Below are positions 43,229 through 52,867 of a stretch of DNA of 64,000 bases, in pieces. Origin of the DNA: Clostridium sp. AM22-11AC (GTDB taxonomy: Bacteria; Bacillota; Clostridia; Lachnospirales; Lachnospiraceae); NCBI RefSeq assembly GCF_003473545.1, contig NZ_QUCM01000006.1, positions 132,159 to 196,158 of the forward strand, given 5' to 3'. Within the stretch, counting starts at the first letter, position 1; every line of letters starts with the position of its first letter. Below the pieces are notes generated by a model. It saw only the letters and a list, made by a program, of their open reading frames with translations, ran no database searches and was not told the DNA's origin. A program made the position numbers and the translations under genes.

Positions 43229-43588
43229 TTACTTCATCTTTGGCTTAAATACCAGCGATGCCAGGTATCCAAACACAAGGGCTGCGGTAATACCGCCGGA
43301 GGATGCCGTAAGCCCGCCTTTAAAAGCGCCCAGGATACCGTCCTCTCCTACCGCTTTTTTCACCCCCTGCCACAGGGTGTTTCCAAAGCCTAAGAGAGGA
43401 ACGCTGGCGCCTGCTCCGGCCCATTCTTTGAAGGGCTCGTAGATACCGATGGCACCTAAAATCGCACCGGATACTACTAAAAGGACCATAATACGGCCGG
43501 GCATCATTTTTGTTTTTTCCATTAAGATCTGCACCAGGGCACAGATCACACCTCCTGCAAGAAATGCTCTTATATAATCCATTTTCAC
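43229..43588 (-). CDS. spoVAE: Stage V sporulation protein AE
   Basis: A 119-aa membrane protein of the SpoVAE (SpoVAEb) type, with three to four hydrophobic segments and the motif GITAALVFGYLASLVFKPK at the C-terminus. It belongs to the forespore channel that moves dipicolinate (Ca-DPA) during sporulation and germination. It follows spoVAD by 56 nt under the same SigG-type promoter. SpoVAC, usually beside these two, is not encoded here. Confidence 0.9.
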   Translation of the reverse strand: MKMDYIRAFLAGGVICALVQILMEKTKMMPGRIMVLLVVSGAILGAIGIYEPFKEWAGAGASVPLLGFGNTLWQGVKKAVGEDGILGAFKGGLTASSGGITAALVFGYLASLVFKPKMK

Positions 43589-43644
43589 ATCCTGCCTTTC
43601 ATACTTCTATCTATTTTTACATCTTTTGCCTTCGTACAAAAATT

Positions 43645-44688
43645 TTATTTTCCCATACGTTCCAGTATCACCCCATGGGCGATCCCCGGTATGGTCTGGC
43701 CTTCATTAAAGCTGACAGTAGAAAGCAGGGCTCCTGTAGGGACAAAAAGTACCCGTTTCCAGATACCAGCCTGGATATTTGGCAGGATCAAAGCCCCAAG
43801 GACTAAGGCGCTGCAGCCACAGCCGCTTCCTCCTGCGTGGGTATCCTGTTTCTGGTTGTCATAGATTTCTACGCCGCAGTCCATTAAAAATCCTTCCGCT
43901 TCCAGACCCTCATTCCGTAAAAGATCTGCCAATGCTTGTTTTCCAATTTTTCCCAGATCCCCGGTAATGATCTTGTCGTACCAGCCACCTTCCAGCTGCT
44001 CTTTTGTGATCTCCAGATCTTTTAAATTCTGCATTACCGTATGAAAGGCCGCCGGTGCCATGGCAGCACCCATGTTCATAGAGTCTCTGACCCCGGCATC
44101 TACTACCTGCCCTGTAGTGATCCCTGCGATCTGGGCAATTCCCTTTTCCCCATGTTTCCCTATTACCGCCGCCCCGCAGCCGGTTACAGTCCAGGTTGCT
44201 GATTTAGGCCGCTGGTTTCCATAGGCAAGAGGAAAACGGAATTCCTTCTCTGCTGTTGCAAAGTGGCTGGATGCCATGGCAAGGACATTTTTTCCGTATC
44301 CTGCATTTACGGTCATTGCCCCAAGACCTAAAGCTTCTCCCATAGTAGAGCAGGCGCCATACAGGCCAAATAATGGCACATGCAGACTTCCGGAACCAAA
44401 GGATGTAGCGATCAGCTGCCCTAAAAGATCTCCTGCAAACGAATAATCCATCTCCTGCTCTGTCAGCTTTCCTTTTTTCAAAGCCAGACCTGCTGCCTTT
44501 TCCTGCATGGCACTTTCCGCTTCTTCCCAGTTTTCCATTCCCATCTTATCATCCGGTTCCACACTGTCAAAGAAGCGTCCCAAAGGTCCCTGTCCTTCCC
44601 TGGTACCTGACACTGTTCCTACACTTTTGATAACCGGTGGATGCTCAAATAAAATGCTGGCTCTTCCCTTTTTCTGCTCCATATCCAT
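43645..44688 (-). CDS. spoVAD: Stage V sporulation protein AD
   Basis: A 347-aa thiolase-fold protein that binds dipicolinic acid in the spore inner membrane. SpoVAD features: FGLYGACSTMGEALGLGAM with the Cys in the thiolase nucleophile position, FPLAYGNQRPKSATWTVTGCGAAV and AGGSGCGCSALVLGALILPN near the end. Length is standard. The ATG (MDMEQKK) has an AAAGG site. Its promoter fits SigG (44724-44753), so expression is expected only in the late forespore. Confidence 0.95.
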   Translation of the reverse strand: MDMEQKKGRASILFEHPPVIKSVGTVSGTREGQGPLGRFFDSVEPDDKMGMENWEEAESAMQEKAAGLALKKGKLTEQEMDYSFAGDLLGQLIATSFGSGSLHVPLFGLYGACSTMGEALGLGAMTVNAGYGKNVLAMASSHFATAEKEFRFPLAYGNQRPKSATWTVTGCGAAVIGKHGEKGIAQIAGITTGQVVDAGVRDSMNMGAAMAPAAFHTVMQNLKDLEITKEQLEGGWYDKIITGDLGKIGKQALADLLRNEGLEAEGFLMDCGVEIYDNQKQDTHAGGSGCGCSALVLGALILPNIQAGIWKRVLFVPTGALLSTVSFNEGQTIPGIAHGVILERMGK

Positions 44689-44723
44689 TCATCTGCCTTT
44701 CTTTTCTGCAAACCTCTTTTCTT

Positions 44724-44753
44724 TAGAATGTGTTATCAGCAGGCAAATTATAC
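44724..44753 (-). promoter_or_regulatory. SigG-type forespore promoter of spoVAD-spoVAE
   Basis: GTATA at 44753-44749 and CATTCTA at 44730-44724, spacer 18 bp, match the GHATR / CATWMTA consensus of SigG exactly, about 35 nt before the spoVAD start. Confidence 0.75.
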
Positions 44754-44794
44754 AGATCAAAATCCGGGAAAAGCGAGCACGCACATCATTGGCA

Positions 44795-44844
44795 CAAAAA
44801 AAGACCGGAACAAAGTATTATTTCTAATACTCCATTCCGGTCTC
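44795..44844 (-). terminator. Terminator of the P1B-ATPase operon
   Basis: GACCGGAA..GTATTA pairs with TAATAC..TTCCGGTC around TTTC, followed by TTTTTTTG on the minus strand. Confidence 0.85.
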
Positions 44845-44865
44845 TGCCAGACAGATCTTTATTTA

Positions 44866-46983
44866 TTAAGCCTCTGCCTCTTCATATTCTTTTCTTTTTT
44901 CCTGTTCATTTAACAGGTTGGTCATACTCTTTAAGCTGATGCCCAGTGTAGATGTATTGTGCAGCAGCGCAGAGGTAGCAGGTGCGATCACACCGGCAAC
45001 ACCTAAAAGGATCAGTCCCAGGTTAAATCCGATCACAAAGCGGTAGTTTCCATGGATACGCTTCATTAAACCATTGCTGATCGCCTTTAATGTTACCAGC
45101 TGGTACAGATTTTCCTCAGAAATGGTAATATCTGCGATCTCTCTTGCGATCTCAGCGCCTTCACTGATGGCGATACCTACGTCAGCAGCAGAAAGTGCAG
45201 GTGAGTCATTAATTCCGTCACCGATCATAATGACCTTGTGACCTAAAGCCTTTTCGCGCTCTACAAAGCCAGCCTTGTCTTCCGGAAGTACCTCGGAGAA
45301 GTACTGGTCAACGCCAACTTTTTCAGCAATGGCTCTTGCGGTTCTCTCGCTGTCGCCGGTCATCATAACAATATTCTTGATACCAAGGCTTCTTAATGCA
45401 TCAATGGTATCCTTTGCCTCATCACGAAGAGGATCCTCAATAAGGATAACAGCTGCCAGCTTTCCGCCGATCGCCATATACAGATGAGAATAATATGGAG
45501 GCAGTTCATCAAATGCCTGTTTATGCTCATCCGGGATGATACACTGCTCATCATCAAATACAAAGTGATGGCTTCCGATAACAACACGCTCGCCATTTAC
45601 ATAAGTTGCAATACCGTGAGCTACGATATAGTCAACTTTGGAATGCATTTCTTCATGGACAAGTTTTCTGTTTACTGCTTCTTTTACAACTGCATTTGCC
45701 ATGGAGTGAGGGAAATGTTCCTCAAGGCAGGCAGCAATTCTTAAGATCTCATTCTTGGTCATATCATTGAACACAACAATATCAGCCAGTACCGGCTCTG
45801 CCTTTGTAAGAGTACCGGTCTTGTCAAATACGATGGTGTGCGCCTCAGATACAGCCTCTAAGAACTTTCCGCCCTTAACAGTAATGTGATGGCTGTTTGC
45901 CTCACGCATAGCGGAAAGAACAGATAATGGCATTGCAAGCTTTAATGCACAGGAGAAGTCTACCATCAGGATAGACAGTGCCTTTGTAGAGTTGCGGGTC
46001 AGCAGCCATGTAAGAGCAGTACCGCCAAGGCTCCACGGAACTAAGGCATCTGCCAGGCTTGCAGCCTTTCCTTCTACAGAAGATTTTAACTTTTCAGAGT
46101 CTTCGATCATCTGTACAATGCGCTCGAAACGGGTGGAACCAGCTGCATGTTTTACCTTAAGAGTGATCTCTCCCTCTTCTACGGCTGTTCCTGCGTATAC
46201 ATAAGAGCCGGCTTCCTTCTTTACAGGAACGGACTCACCGGTCATGGAAGCCTGGTTTACCATAGCTTCACCGGTTACAACTTCACCGTCTAACGGGATC
46301 ACATTTCCAACATGAACGGTTACCAGATCGCCCTCTTTAATATTGGATACAGGAACTAATACTTCTGTGCCATCTACATTCTGCCATACCTTCTCGATAT
46401 TTAAGGACATGCTTCTTGCCAGATCGCCAACAGACTTCTTGTGGGTCCATTCCTCTAACAGCTCGCCAATTCCCAGTAAGAACATAACAGAACCGGCTGT
46501 ATTAAAGTCACTTCTTATAATAGAAACGGTAATAGCAGTTGCATCCAGAACTTCTACTTCCAGTTTGCCCTTTAAGAGACAACGGATACCCTTAAATACA
46601 TAACGGATGGCTTTTGCTGTGGTATAAACTGCTCTTAGCCAGAATGGGAAACAGGTCTTTGTAACCATACGTACAGCTACATGCTTAAACAGCTTTTCCT
46701 GGTACTCTCTGTTTAATTCACGTCCGCTGTTTACCGGTACGATCTCCTCTAATTCCTCATTATCATAAGAAAAGGTCCTGACTCCTTCCAGGATCTCCAC
46801 TCTGTCACCTTTATAAACAATAACTGCGTCTGCGGTTCTTTCATATACCTTCGCATTCAGTACTCCCGGAAGTGTTTCCAGATAGTACTGAAGCAGATCC
46901 GCCTGGCGCATGCTCATAACGCCTCTCTGAAATACATGGATACGGACTCTTCCGTTAATCTCATGTTTAATAGAAAATTTCAT
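44866..46983 (-). CDS. P1B-type metal ATPase, FezB-like (P1B-6)
   Basis: A 705-aa P1B ATPase. Present: TGES (MTGESVPVKKE, near 249), DKTGTLT at 387-393, the HP-type nucleotide motif EEHFPHSMANAV, and GDGINDSPALSAADVGIA. The membrane metal motif is SCALK at 344-348, not the usual CPC or SPC, so the central proline is missing. There is no CxxC metal-binding domain; instead the N-terminus has a basic HEINGRVRIHV stretch (residues 7-17). Both traits recall P1B-6 ATPases of ferrosome (fez) clusters. It is last in an operon with a FeoA-like protein and a GxxxG membrane protein. Fe2+ as substrate is inference. Confidence 0.85.
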   Translation of the reverse strand: MKFSIKHEINGRVRIHVFQRGVMSMRQADLLQYYLETLPGVLNAKVYERTADAVIVYKGDRVEILEGVRTFSYDNEELEEIVPVNSGRELNREYQEKLFKHVAVRMVTKTCFPFWLRAVYTTAKAIRYVFKGIRCLLKGKLEVEVLDATAITVSIIRSDFNTAGSVMFLLGIGELLEEWTHKKSVGDLARSMSLNIEKVWQNVDGTEVLVPVSNIKEGDLVTVHVGNVIPLDGEVVTGEAMVNQASMTGESVPVKKEAGSYVYAGTAVEEGEITLKVKHAAGSTRFERIVQMIEDSEKLKSSVEGKAASLADALVPWSLGGTALTWLLTRNSTKALSILMVDFSCALKLAMPLSVLSAMREANSHHITVKGGKFLEAVSEAHTIVFDKTGTLTKAEPVLADIVVFNDMTKNEILRIAACLEEHFPHSMANAVVKEAVNRKLVHEEMHSKVDYIVAHGIATYVNGERVVIGSHHFVFDDEQCIIPDEHKQAFDELPPYYSHLYMAIGGKLAAVILIEDPLRDEAKDTIDALRSLGIKNIVMMTGDSERTARAIAEKVGVDQYFSEVLPEDKAGFVEREKALGHKVIMIGDGINDSPALSAADVGIAISEGAEIAREIADITISEENLYQLVTLKAISNGLMKRIHGNYRFVIGFNLGLILLGVAGVIAPATSALLHNTSTLGISLKSMTNLLNEQEKRKEYEEAEA

Positions 46984-47050
46984 ACGTATATCGCTCCCTG
47001 TAAAAGAAAGCCCGGGAAGTTTTTCTCCCCAGGCCCCGATTAGTTTTTAA

Positions 47051-47359
47051 TTAAGCCTCAGCGGTTGCTGCTTCTTCTTCATTGAAGGACTCTTCTGCCT
47101 GGCTCTCATCCTCGAAAACTTCTTCCTTGTTTCTCTGCTCGTTGATCTCCTTAGCTTCTGCAAGGATATCTTCTGCATTCTCCTGGATGTTGGTTGCAGT
47201 AGTCATAACGCAGTCCTTAGCACGAAGGCCAGCTGCCAGACAGTTGATGTAGAACTTCTTAGCGTCCTTGCTTCCTAAAACCTTAACACCAGCTGTACCG
47301 AACAGTACACCACTTGCGAATAAACCAATCTTCTTTACTTTACCGATATCTAACATCAT
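47051..47359 (-). CDS. GxxxG membrane protein of the P1B-ATPase operon (DUF6110-like)
   Basis: A 102-aa protein: one hydrophobic Gly-rich helix (about 11-28, IGLFASGVLFGTAGVKVLGS, with GVLFG as a GxxxG helix-packing motif), a middle amphipathic part with two Cys (INCLAAGLRAKDC), then a strongly acidic C-terminus. It resembles small proteins found beside this kind of metal ATPase (DUF6110, name from memory) and, in layout, FezA of clostridial ferrosomes. It lies 67 nt upstream of the ATPase. A role in forming or packing an iron compartment is inference. Confidence 0.65.
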   Translation of the reverse strand: MMLDIGKVKKIGLFASGVLFGTAGVKVLGSKDAKKFYINCLAAGLRAKDCVMTTATNIQENAEDILAEAKEINEQRNKEEVFEDESQAEESFNEEEAATAEA

Positions 47360-47507
47360 ATTTTTATCCTCCTTAATTATCAGGTGTTTTTATAATTTAT
47401 TTTTTTCATTTGATACTCTAACAAATCAACCCACAGTTAGTCAATTCCAACATTTCTCAATAACTTACATTTTTTGTCCTGTCTTTTACCTCTTCTTTAC
47501 ATGAATT

Positions 47508-47720
47508 TTATACCTTTATCCTAAAAGCAATCTCTCTTCCTACCGCTACTTTCTCCTTTTCAGTTCCAATGATCAGATCCCCCATACAGTTTTGTATGAC
47601 CCGGATCCGGCTCCCTTCTGTAATACTATGTTTTTCCATCCATTCTGCTATCCTTGCGCCTGTCACCATCCATTTAACGGTACAGCTCTCTCCAGGCTTT
47701 ATTTCTGTTAATGCCTGCAT
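47508..47720 (-). CDS. FeoA-domain protein
   Basis: A 70-aa SH3-like FeoA protein (MQALTEIKPGESCTVKWMVT ... SITEGSRIRVIQNCMGDLII ... VAVGREIAFRIKV). FeoA domains regulate or assist Fe2+ transporters. No feoB is next to it; the genes that follow are the GxxxG protein and the P1B ATPase. GGGGG lies before the ATG. The gene is first in an operon with a strong promoter (47807-47836) and a palindrome 32 bp upstream. Confidence 0.85.
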   Translation of the reverse strand: MQALTEIKPGESCTVKWMVTGARIAEWMEKHSITEGSRIRVIQNCMGDLIIGTEKEKVAVGREIAFRIKV

Positions 47721-47751
47721 ATATATGCCCCCTAAATCAATTAATATTGAC

Positions 47752-47763
47752 TAACTTAAGTTA
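47752..47763. promoter_or_regulatory. Operator-like palindrome before the FeoA-like gene
   Basis: TAACTTAAGTTA is a perfect 12-bp palindrome, downstream of the promoter. It resembles DtxR/IdeR-family metal-regulator sites in style. A related TTGACTAAC half-site occurs three times in 47430-47836, including at the -35 box. Confidence 0.5.
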
Positions 47764-47806
47764 TTCATAACTAATATTGTCAGTTAATTTCCTTTGTTGT
47801 ACCAAT

Positions 47807-47836
47807 ATTGTATTCCCATATCAGCCGGTTAGTCAA
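47807..47836 (-). promoter_or_regulatory. SigA promoter of the FeoA-like/P1B operon
   Basis: TTGACT at 47836-47831 and TACAAT at 47812-47807, spacer 18 bp, about 90 nt before the first gene. Confidence 0.65.
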
Positions 47837-47921
47837 TTATAAATTACTTCTATTTTTCACAAAATAAGTGTAAAATATAAATCAGTGCATTGAAAAATAC
47901 TACCCAGGAGGATATATACAA

Positions 47922-48644
47922 ATGAAAAAACCGATCATCGGCATCCTTGGTGCCCATATGTCAAATAACGGCGGCCCGGCTCCGGTGCCTGCTGACTATG
48001 TAAATCATGCTTACTGTGCAGGTGTGGAAAATGCAGGAGGCATCCCCATTCTTCTGCCTGTTTTAAAAGATCCGGCAGATATGGATCCGGTTCTTGCCAT
48101 GTGTGACGGACTTCTGATCCCAGGCGGAGTAGATGTGGATCCACGTTTTTACAGCGAAGATCCATCTCCCCTTTTAGGTTCTTTGGACTCTGCCATGGAC
48201 CGTTTCTGGATTCATGCTGCAAACTATGCCTTAGAGCATAAAATGCCGGTCCTTGGCATCTGCCGTGGACTGCAGCTTGTAAACGTAGCTTTTGGTGGCA
48301 GTCTTTATCAGGATCTTTCCTATAAGAACCAGGACCATATGCTCCATTCCCAGAAACAGAACCGCGATTATCTGATCCATCAGGTTACCATGGATGCTGA
48401 CAGCCATTTAGCTTCTATTTTAGGTGCAGAACCGGTGTATACCAACACCATGCATCACCAGTGCGTAAAAGAACCTGGAAAAGGTCTGAAGATTACCGCC
48501 CATACAGCTGATGGAATTCCCGAAGCAATGGAAACAGATGGCGGACAGTTTATCCTGGTGCAGTGGCATCCGGAAGAGCTTCAGGACAGCGAACCAAGAA
48601 TGCGTGGCTTATTTAAAAATCTAATAGAAAAAGCCAGCAAATAA
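47922..48644 (+). CDS. Class I glutamine amidotransferase-like hydrolase (peptidase C26, PuuD-like)
   Basis: A 240-aa protein of the gamma-glutamyl-gamma-aminobutyrate hydrolase family. The nucleophile Cys is in PVLGICRGLQLVNVAFGG (near residue 108) and the catalytic His-x-Glu in LVQWHPEELQ (near 220). GGVDVDPRFY is also typical. The true substrate may be any gamma-glutamyl compound. CAGGAGG precedes the ATG. It stands alone, divergent from the FeoA-like operon, and ends at a terminator. Confidence 0.9.
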   Translation: MKKPIIGILGAHMSNNGGPAPVPADYVNHAYCAGVENAGGIPILLPVLKDPADMDPVLAMCDGLLIPGGVDVDPRFYSEDPSPLLGSLDSAMDRFWIHAANYALEHKMPVLGICRGLQLVNVAFGGSLYQDLSYKNQDHMLHSQKQNRDYLIHQVTMDADSHLASILGAEPVYTNTMHHQCVKEPGKGLKITAHTADGIPEAMETDGGQFILVQWHPEELQDSEPRMRGLFKNLIEKASK

Positions 48645-48683
48645 ATATGGCTGCGCTGAATGCGTATTGTGAACATATAAACT

Positions 48684-48743
48684 AAAAGCAGCATACCTAG
48701 TCTTATGGATCTTTCCTAAGATTAACAGGTACGCTGCTTTTTT
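48684..48743. terminator. Bidirectional terminator
   Basis: AAAGCAGC.TACC pairs with GGTA.GCTGCTTT around an AT-rich loop of about 25 nt, with T runs, between convergent genes. Confidence 0.75.
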
Positions 48744-48759
48744 CACGTTCCATATCCAA

Positions 48760-49671
48760 TTATACTAAAAACAGACACCATACAGGTACTGTTACCAGTG
48801 AAAGCAGTGTGGAAGACACTACGCACCGGGTAGCAAATTTCTCATCCTTTTTATATTTGGACGCTATGATCGCTGTTGTGCTGGCTGCAGGCATTGCCGC
48901 TAAAACTACAGATACACCTGTTACCAGATCATCTAAACCAGCCAGTTTGCATCCAACATACACCAGAAGGGGTATGAATACCAGACGGATAAATGCATAG
49001 TAGATAGTATCACGATCTACCAGTTCCTTCATTTTTACCCTGGATAAGATCACGCCCACCAGTGCCATTGCAAGAAATGTATTTGCACCGGCAATATTTT
49101 TTATGGTCACGTTCAGTACTTCCGGCAGCTGTATCTGTGTTACCATCAGGAAAAATCCGATAAATACAGACAGGATGCATGGATGTGTGGCTACTTTTTT
49201 AAAGAGCGTTTTCTTATCCGGTGCCTCTGTAAAATAAGTAAGACCTACAGACCACATAAAAATACGCTGTGGGATCACATAAATGGACGCATACATCATT
49301 CCCATCTGTCCGAAAATCCCTTCCGCGATAGGATTTCCCAGAATTCCCGCATTGGAACAGATGGTGGCATACTGCAGCACTTTCTTTTTGCTGTCTCCAT
49401 AGTGATTATAAAGAAACATTCCAAGAACAGAGCTTCCTGTCTGTATTACGATCCCCGCAATAGCAATGGTCATACAGGCAATCAGGATCTGGTGGTTAAA
49501 CTCGATCTGAAAGGATTTGATAATACTTCCGGGAAGAGTAACATAGATCACCAGATCAGTCAGCAGATTTTTGCCTGTGCCATCTGCCAGTCCCTTCTTC
49601 CCGAAAATATACCCGATGAGCAAAAGCAGAAACAGCATTCCCTGTGTCTGAAATAAGCCGGAAAAACTCAT
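48760..49671 (-). CDS. AEC family transporter (auxin efflux carrier-like)
   Basis: A 303-aa protein with about ten hydrophobic segments in two halves. The AEC pattern is seen in LFLLLIGYIFGKKGLADGTGKNLLTDLVIYVTLPG (residues 14-48) and in AMPAASTTAIIASKYKKDEKFA near the C-terminus. Bacterial members move small carboxylates such as malate; the substrate cannot be assigned here. It is monocistronic, convergent with the C26 hydrolase. Confidence 0.9.
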   Translation of the reverse strand: MSFSGLFQTQGMLFLLLLIGYIFGKKGLADGTGKNLLTDLVIYVTLPGSIIKSFQIEFNHQILIACMTIAIAGIVIQTGSSVLGMFLYNHYGDSKKKVLQYATICSNAGILGNPIAEGIFGQMGMMYASIYVIPQRIFMWSVGLTYFTEAPDKKTLFKKVATHPCILSVFIGFFLMVTQIQLPEVLNVTIKNIAGANTFLAMALVGVILSRVKMKELVDRDTIYYAFIRLVFIPLLVYVGCKLAGLDDLVTGVSVVLAAMPAASTTAIIASKYKKDEKFATRCVVSSTLLSLVTVPVWCLFLV

Positions 49672-49801
49672 AAGAACTACCTCAACTTTTATCTTTTGTC
49701 TGCTGGCTTTCAGCCAGTCCGGCTTTTATTCTAGCACACTCTTTATCTGTAAAACAAGTACCTATCTGTATCAGTTCGTTTATATACTGTTTCGGCTGTA
49801 T

Positions 49802-51151
<1,350 letters not shown>

Positions 51152-51197
51152 TTAGCCATGATCATTTCACATTAGTTAGTCATTTCTAACCGTTAAT

Positions 51198-51226
51198 ATT
51201 TTAGCATAGTTGGGTGGCAAACGCAA
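51198..51226 (-). promoter_or_regulatory. Promoter of eno
   Basis: TTGCGT at 51226-51221 and TAAAAT at 51203-51198, spacer 17 bp. Confidence 0.6.
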
Positions 51227-51257
51227 TGTGGCTTATAGGGAAGTTTTTTCAAGTAGA

Positions 51258-51350
51258 AGTGAGGCCGCGCCCTGACGGGCGCAGATGGGCAAAGCCCTGG
51301 GGAGCCGAGCGAGAACCAGGGTAGTCCCCAAGAGGCTGAAGTGGCCATGC
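51258..51350. repeat. GC-rich multi-stem intergenic element
   Basis: An element distinctly GC-richer than its surroundings. GGCC tips enclose GCGCCC-TGAC-GGGCGC, GGGC-AAA-GCCC and GGGGA..TCCCC. It lies between the aminopeptidase terminator and the eno promoter, so it is probably not part of either main transcript. Only one copy is seen here; it may belong to a genome-wide repeat. Confidence 0.5.
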
Positions 51351-51361
51351 GCATTTACATA

Positions 51362-51402
51362 CAAAAACAGGGCCTCCTATTTATAGAATGCCCTGCTTTT
51401 TT
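51362..51402 (-). terminator. Terminator of the M18 aminopeptidase
   Basis: CAGGGC and GCCCTG close a stem around an AT-rich loop, followed by TTTTTG on the minus strand, 43 nt past the stop codon. Confidence 0.75.
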
Positions 51403-51444
51403 GAATTTATTCTATTTTACCTTTCCCAACAGAGGAGTTGTCTC

Positions 51445-52773
51445 TTACTCACCCAGACTATAATTTCCATTTCCCTCAGCTACAATACAGCTGTTGAAAA
51501 ATTCGGTTGCTGCCTTGATAAGATAGCAGGTATCTTTCACGCCTGCCGTCTCATAAGGAGAATGCATTGCAAACTGAGGAAGTCCAATGTCTACGGTATT
51601 TAAGGAAACATGGGCATTGGAGATATTTCCCAATGTGGAACCGCCTGCAATGTCAGAACGGTTGGTGAAGGTCTGTACCGGAACCTGTACTTTCTTGCAT
51701 AATGCTTTGAAAACAGCTGCGGATACAGCATCGGTGGTGTACTTCTGGTTTGCGTTGTATTTAATTACAATACCTTCGTTAATAGCCGGACGGTTGGTTA
51801 GGTCTGCTACATCTGCGTGGTTTGGATGTACTGCATGAGCGTTGTCTGCAGAGATCATAAAGCTGGAAGCAACTGCCATAAGATACTGCTCTCTGGTACG
51901 TCCTAAACTGTCGTTGATCCGCTCTAAAACATCCTTTAAGAAAGTAGAGTCTGCGCCCTGCTTGGTACCGCTTCCTACTTCTTCGTTGTCAAAGATAGCT
52001 GCTACAGAAATACTGGAGCTGTTTTCTCCTTCGATCACTGCTTTTACGGAAGAGAAGGCACACTGAAGGTCATCCAGTCTTCCACAGGAAAGGAAGGTCT
52101 CATCTGCGCCCCAGATAGTTCCTGGCTGACGGTTGTATAAGAACAGATCATGTCCTAAAATATCCTCTTCTTTTACACCTGCAGCTTCTGCGATCAGAGA
52201 CATGAAGGTTCCCTTTGCTTCCAGACTGCCAAATACAGGAAGCATATCCTTCTGTGCATTGTAAGCATAGCCGTCATTTACCTGACGGTTCATATGGATG
52301 GCCAGATTTGGGATCATCACCAGATCACGGTCTACATTTACCAGCTTGGATACCAGACGGCTTCCCTCAGAAACTACCAGTCTTCCGGCAATGGATAATG
52401 GTCTGTCAAACCATGGTGCGCAGATCATGCCGCCGTATTTTTCTACATTTAACTTGATGCAGTGAGCTGCTTCCATCTCCGGATTTTCCTTGATCTTAAA
52501 GGTTGGGGAATCGCTGTGGCTTGCTATGATCTGAAAGCCCTTAAAATCTTTTCCCGGTACCTTAAATGCGATCACAGAAGACTGATTGCGGGTCACAAAA
52601 TAACGGCCGCCAGCCTCAAGTTTCCAACTTTCTTCCTCTTTCACCTCTGTAAAACCGGCTGCTGTAAGCATATCTACTACATTTTTCACTGCATGGAAGC
52701 AGGAAGGGCTGTTCTGTAAAAATGTAAGCAGTTCCTTTGCTGTTTCGTTGTAGTTTTCTCTTGTTAATTCCAT
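51445..52773 (-). CDS. M18 family metallo-aminopeptidase
   Basis: A 442-aa cytosolic dizinc aminopeptidase (ApeB/aspartyl aminopeptidase-like) that trims N-terminal residues from peptides. Zinc-ligand motifs: [19 protein letters not shown] (His near residue 85), [12 protein letters not shown] with a bridging Asp, [16 protein letters not shown] and, late, the His of [12 protein letters not shown]. Length fits the family. It is followed by a terminator and has no clear operon partner. Confidence 0.92.
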   Translation of the reverse strand: MELTRENYNETAKELLTFLQNSPSCFHAVKNVVDMLTAAGFTEVKEEESWKLEAGGRYFVTRNQSSVIAFKVPGKDFKGFQIIASHSDSPTFKIKENPEMEAAHCIKLNVEKYGGMICAPWFDRPLSIAGRLVVSEGSRLVSKLVNVDRDLVMIPNLAIHMNRQVNDGYAYNAQKDMLPVFGSLEAKGTFMSLIAEAAGVKEEDILGHDLFLYNRQPGTIWGADETFLSCGRLDDLQCAFSSVKAVIEGENSSSISVAAIFDNEEVGSGTKQGADSTFLKDVLERINDSLGRTREQYLMAVASSFMISADNAHAVHPNHADVADLTNRPAINEGIVIKYNANQKYTTDAVSAAVFKALCKKVQVPVQTFTNRSDIAGGSTLGNISNAHVSLNTVDIGLPQFAMHSPYETAGVKDTCYLIKAATEFFNSCIVAEGNGNYSLGE

Positions 52774-52867
52774 AATGATAAATAACTTCTCCTTATAATA
52801 CTATCATATTTCCTAAATATCGCGTTTAGAAACCACGCCTGCAAAAGCAGACGGATATTTATTCTGC

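Noticed and set aside
44689..44865. spoVAC remnant
   Set aside because: The spacer holds only the SigG promoter and a terminator; no SpoVAC-like translation.
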